This document shows positions 61,501 to 64,000 of a stretch of 64,000 nt of DNA, one piece after another (the stretch's first letter is position 1; each line of letters starts with the position of its first letter). The DNA comes from Mesorhizobium qingshengii (lineage in GTDB: Bacteria > Pseudomonadota > Alphaproteobacteria > Rhizobiales > Rhizobiaceae): contig NZ_JAPFQA010000018.1 in the NCBI RefSeq assembly GCF_027563465.1, positions 1 to 64,000 on the forward strand. Reading direction: 5' to 3'. The notes below the pieces were generated by a model. The model was given only the letters and a program-made list of their open reading frames with translations, did not search any database and was not told the DNA's origin. The position numbers and the translations under genes were made by a program.

Positions 61501-62607
61501 CTACTTCCCGCCCAGATACTGGAATACGGCCTGCTTCCACCAGTCGCTTTCGACGGTCTGCAGCAAGGCGACATCGAGAGGCTTGCGCAACGGACTGCCG
61601 AGTGGCAGCGCAATGGCATATTGCTGCTGGTCGAAGGTCGCGTCGAGGACCTGCAGGCTCGTCGCGTAGTTCTGCCCGACGAGCCAGCCGAGCAGCGGTT
61701 TGTCGTGAACCAGCGCGTCGATCTTGCCGGCACGCAGCGCGTCGAGGCCTTCCTGGATCGAGGCGAAGCCTTGATGCCGGATATGCGTCGAATCCAGATA
61801 GGAAGCCGTCGACGAATCCCGCACGTTGCCGACCCTGACCGTGGCGAGGTCGCCTTCGCCCTGCACCAGTCCTTCCATCTGCGTTACGGTCAGGACCGAT
61901 GTGACGCCGGCGGTAAACACCGCAATCGCGATGATCGATCCCATCATCCAGAGCGCGGCGAGCACGCGTCCCGGTACGGTCCGCGGGCCGAAATCGCCGG
62001 TGCTGGCCTGTGTCGCGGCGATGGTCGACCACCACATGCTGGAAAACAGGCCCTTGGCGACGCCGCCGCCGAAATCATCGTTGTGGCGACGTTCGAACAG
62101 CCAGATCAAAACGCCGACAACGACCGATATGACGATCAGCGCCAGCACCGCCTGCAGGAAACCGAACGACGTCAGTGCATGTACTACCGGCCGCCATGAC
62201 GGTTGATTGTTGAGAGGTGTCGCGATGCCGAGCCCGGTCGAGAAAAAGGGTTGCGTGAAGTCGACAACCTTTTCGCGGTCGGCCGTGACCGTGATCGCGG
62301 CCATCGCCGCATCGAACTTGCCGCCGGCGACGCCATCGATCTGGTCCTGCACGGTCGGCACCTCGACATAGCGGAAACGCAGGTTGAGCCGCCCGGCTAT
62401 TTTCTGCCAGAGGTCGATGCTCAGTCCGGACCAACTGCCGTCCTGCAGCTTGAAGGCGAAAGGCGGCGCGGCCTTTACCCCGACCGATATCTCCTTCGAA
62501 GACAGGTCGGGGGGAGTCTGAGCGACCGTGGCGCCAGCCCCGGCACAGGCGACGACGACAATGACAACCAGTGCCATCGTCCACGAAGCAACCCTTCTCA
62601 ACGGCAA
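61501..62607 (-). CDS. Prokaryotic ionotropic-glutamate-receptor-like protein
   Basis: A 368-residue protein starting at TTG with GGGAG eight bases upstream. After a signal peptide (about 1-30) comes the first half of a periplasmic amino-acid-binding domain (VGVKAAPPFAFKL, GGKFDAAMAAITVTADREKVVDF). Then a membrane helix (about 150-171), a pore-loop-like stretch (about 190-210, WWSTIAATQASTGDFG), a second helix (about 215-242) and the second half of the binding domain. This is the plan of GluR0-type bacterial receptors. The filter reads S-T-G-D-F-G and lacks the GYG of GluR0, so ion selectivity or activity is doubtful. Confidence 0.85.
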   Translation of the reverse strand: MPLRRVASWTMALVVIVVVACAGAGATVAQTPPDLSSKEISVGVKAAPPFAFKLQDGSWSGLSIDLWQKIAGRLNLRFRYVEVPTVQDQIDGVAGGKFDAAMAAITVTADREKVVDFTQPFFSTGLGIATPLNNQPSWRPVVHALTSFGFLQAVLALIVISVVVGVLIWLFERRHNDDFGGGVAKGLFSSMWWSTIAATQASTGDFGPRTVPGRVLAALWMMGSIIAIAVFTAGVTSVLTVTQMEGLVQGEGDLATVRVGNVRDSSTASYLDSTHIRHQGFASIQEGLDALRAGKIDALVHDKPLLGWLVGQNYATSLQVLDATFDQQQYAIALPLGSPLRKPLDVALLQTVESDWWKQAVFQYLGGK

Positions 62608-62873
62608 CGGCTCCCAGCGACCAGCTCTGCCGCTCGATCATCGCGGCCTTCGAAAGGTAGCCGCCATGCCGTCCTTCGTCCATCGCCGATGTCGGCGCCT
62701 ACCGCTCGACGCGCCACGGCCAGGCTACGATCTGGCTAAAAACAAGCAGTTGGAGCAACTTCACGATTCAGATGTTGAACCGCCTCAAGCGACGCCAAGC
62801 GCCCCGGAAATTTATTGACTCGGCACAAGCCGAGCCTAAAATTTCGCCCATGGTCTTCCAGGGAGAGTTGGCC

Positions 62874-63080
62874 ATGGGAAGCGGGGTTGTCGCGGGCCTT
62901 GAAACCGTGGAGATGATGGCTCGCGTGCTGGACGCCTATTGCAGCCATGCTGGCGTCGTCAGCCATATCGAACGGGAACATATCGCAGTGGTCGTCCTGG
63001 CGCTCTATGAGACGGGGATCGAAACCGAAGACGGCCTGCTGGCGGAACTCCTGAAAGAGCCGCGCTCCCGTACCGGCTAG
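62874..63080 (+). CDS. Small hypothetical protein
   Basis: A 68-residue protein; the chosen ATG follows AGGGAGAG by seven bases, although the frame extends upstream. It is cytoplasmic with helices (AGLETVEMMARVLDAYCSHAG and REHIAVVVLALYETGIET). No family recognised. It lies between the divergent glutamate-receptor-like gene and lysE. Small helical proteins with a similar pattern are often of unknown role in rhizobia. Confidence 0.6.
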   Translation: MGSGVVAGLETVEMMARVLDAYCSHAGVVSHIEREHIAVVVLALYETGIETEDGLLAELLKEPRSRTG

Positions 63081-63182
63081 ACTTCAAACTGACCCACTAC
63101 CCGGCAGCGTGTAACTCGACTCCTGGCGCGGCTGCCGCTAACAGTTCCGGCCGATTGACACGATGCGGGACAACAGCCTCGG

Positions 63183-63743
63183 ATGCTCGACCTTGATCTG
63201 CTGGCGCTGGGCGGGCTGCTGCTGACGCCCGGACCAACCAATATCCTTCTGGCTTTTTCGGCGGTTTCGTCCGGGGCGCGGCGCACGGTGCCGATGCTGG
63301 CCGCGGCCGTGCTTGCCTATATGGTGATCATCCTGGCGGTTGCGGCACTTGCCGCCCTGGTGCCGGCGGGCAACCAGGTCGGGCTCCGGACCGGCGTGAG
63401 GATCTGTGCGGTGCTGTGGCTGCTCTGGCTCGCCTACAGCGTCTGGACCACGAAGGACGACGGCGCCGAGGTCCGGCTGGTCGCGGTGAGGCAGGTTTTC
63501 GTCACCACGCTCATCAATCCCAAGGCGATGATCGTCGCGCTGCTGGTCCAGAGCGAAGGCATGACAGCCCAGTTTCTGGCCACGATCGCCGCGCTCGTCG
63601 CTCTTGCCGGAGCGGCCTGGATCGTCGTTGGTCTGGTGGTCCGCCGCGGCGGTTCAAACCTGCTCAGCCAGCGGTCGCTGCGCCGCGCCAGCGCCATCTG
63701 CCTTGCCGGCTTCGGCATCATCCTTGCCGGCAGCAGCCTGTAG
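63183..63743 (+). CDS. LysE-family amino-acid exporter
   Basis: A 186-residue membrane protein with about six hydrophobic segments. The N-terminal TPGPTNILLAFSAVSSGARR is the hallmark of the LysE/RhtB family, and INPKAMIVALL is the second signature. It exports amino acids such as lysine or threonine derivatives. It is a little shorter than usual (about 200) and appears to stand alone. Confidence 0.9.
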   Translation: MLDLDLLALGGLLLTPGPTNILLAFSAVSSGARRTVPMLAAAVLAYMVIILAVAALAALVPAGNQVGLRTGVRICAVLWLLWLAYSVWTTKDDGAEVRLVAVRQVFVTTLINPKAMIVALLVQSEGMTAQFLATIAALVALAGAAWIVVGLVVRRGGSNLLSQRSLRRASAICLAGFGIILAGSSL

Positions 63744-63843
63744 CGCCGCCTCGGACCAGCGCCGGATGCCCGGTGCAGGAATCGGGTGGCGAATGGCGAG
63801 GCCGCGTGCGAACGCTATCCCCACCGCGGCGGAAGGATGGGCC

Positions 63844-64000
63844 ATGTTCACGCTCCATGATTATTTGCCATCGCAGAATGGCTGGAAGGCCCGGGTCCTG
63901 CTCGGGCTGCTCGACATCCCGTATGACAGTCGCATTGTCTCGATCTTCGAGGGCGAGAGCCACACTGACGCCTTCCTTGAACTCAATCCGGCCGGTGCGG
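63844..64000 (+). CDS. Glutathione S-transferase, N-terminal part (cut by window end)
   Basis: The frame starts MFTLHDYLPSQNGWKARVLL after GGAAGGA and stays open to the window end (52 codons). Ser/Gln-Asn-Gly-Trp-Lys-Ala-Arg followed by LGLLDIPYDSRIV and FLELNPAGA is the thioredoxin-fold start of GST proteins (beta1-alpha1-beta2 and the N-P loop). The rest lies outside. Confidence 0.85.
   Translation, partial: MFTLHDYLPSQNGWKARVLLGLLDIPYDSRIVSIFEGESHTDAFLELNPAGA

Overview
This is a GC-rich chromosomal stretch that reads as a rhizobium, most probably Mesorhizobium. Supporting signs are three small secreted proteins resembling DUF680 (a family known essentially from Mesorhizobium), a two-domain BA14K protein, a minCDE operon preceded by a perfect CtrA box, a porin-type signature typical of Rhizobiales, and many G/C-rich intergenic repeats built around 'cttgggttcctcgcccc' and 'cctccccacaaggggg'. 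No rRNA, tRNA or CRISPR array was seen. The first gene (autotransporter) and the last gene (a glutathione S-transferase) run off the window.

Layout. 0-9.6 kb: autotransporter end, an EamA exporter and a tripartite RND efflux operon. 9.7-12.6 kb: a secreted LTxxQ/CpxP-like protein facing a response regulator/histidine kinase pair, with a phased GTTTC repeat array between them. 12.8-16.9 kb: a coiled-coil protein and minCDE. 17.5-21.2 kb: an AT-richer island carrying a compact three-gene ABC-three-component (ABC-3C) conflict system made of an alpha/beta-hydrolase effector, a middle component and a Rad50-like ATPase. 21.3-25.4 kb: a decayed duplicate of a small gene pair, then FecR-domain and CHASE2-cyclase genes, then the intact pair. 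25.4-30.3 kb: small envelope proteins (porin-like, BA14K, DoxX, TPR, MBL-fold, DUF680). 31.0-37.4 kb: a Pls/PosA-like non-ribosomal peptide synthetase with a GNAT and a phosphopantetheinyl transferase in overlapping frames, convergent with a lysine 2,3-aminomutase. 37.6-46.1 kb: acyl-CoA synthetase, a secreted protein, tautomerase, two SDR genes (one frameshifted), LysR and a GGDEF-EAL protein. 46.2-55.3 kb: stress and envelope proteins, LysR, a reductase, a glutathionyl-hydroquinone reductase, an esterase, an FAD monooxygenase, a GST and lipoproteins. 55.4-64 kb: ABC-F ATPase, flavin monooxygenase, a PPOx/GAF pair, small secreted proteins, a prokaryotic glutamate-receptor-like protein, LysE and a GST.

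The two most interesting units are the ABC-3C operon, probably anti-phage or anti-plasmid with a lipase/esterase-like effector, and the polyamino-acid-synthetase-like operon. The latter has its own carrier-protein activating enzyme next to it and a lysine 2,3-aminomutase on the opposite strand, so a lysine or beta-lysine product is a testable idea. Regulatory candidates seen directly are the CtrA site before minC, the GTTTC array before the two-component system, and a palindrome plus leader hairpin before the acyl-CoA synthetase. Two distant loci (30.6 and 60.7 kb) share a nearly ungapped upstream region and gene start, one copy being decayed.
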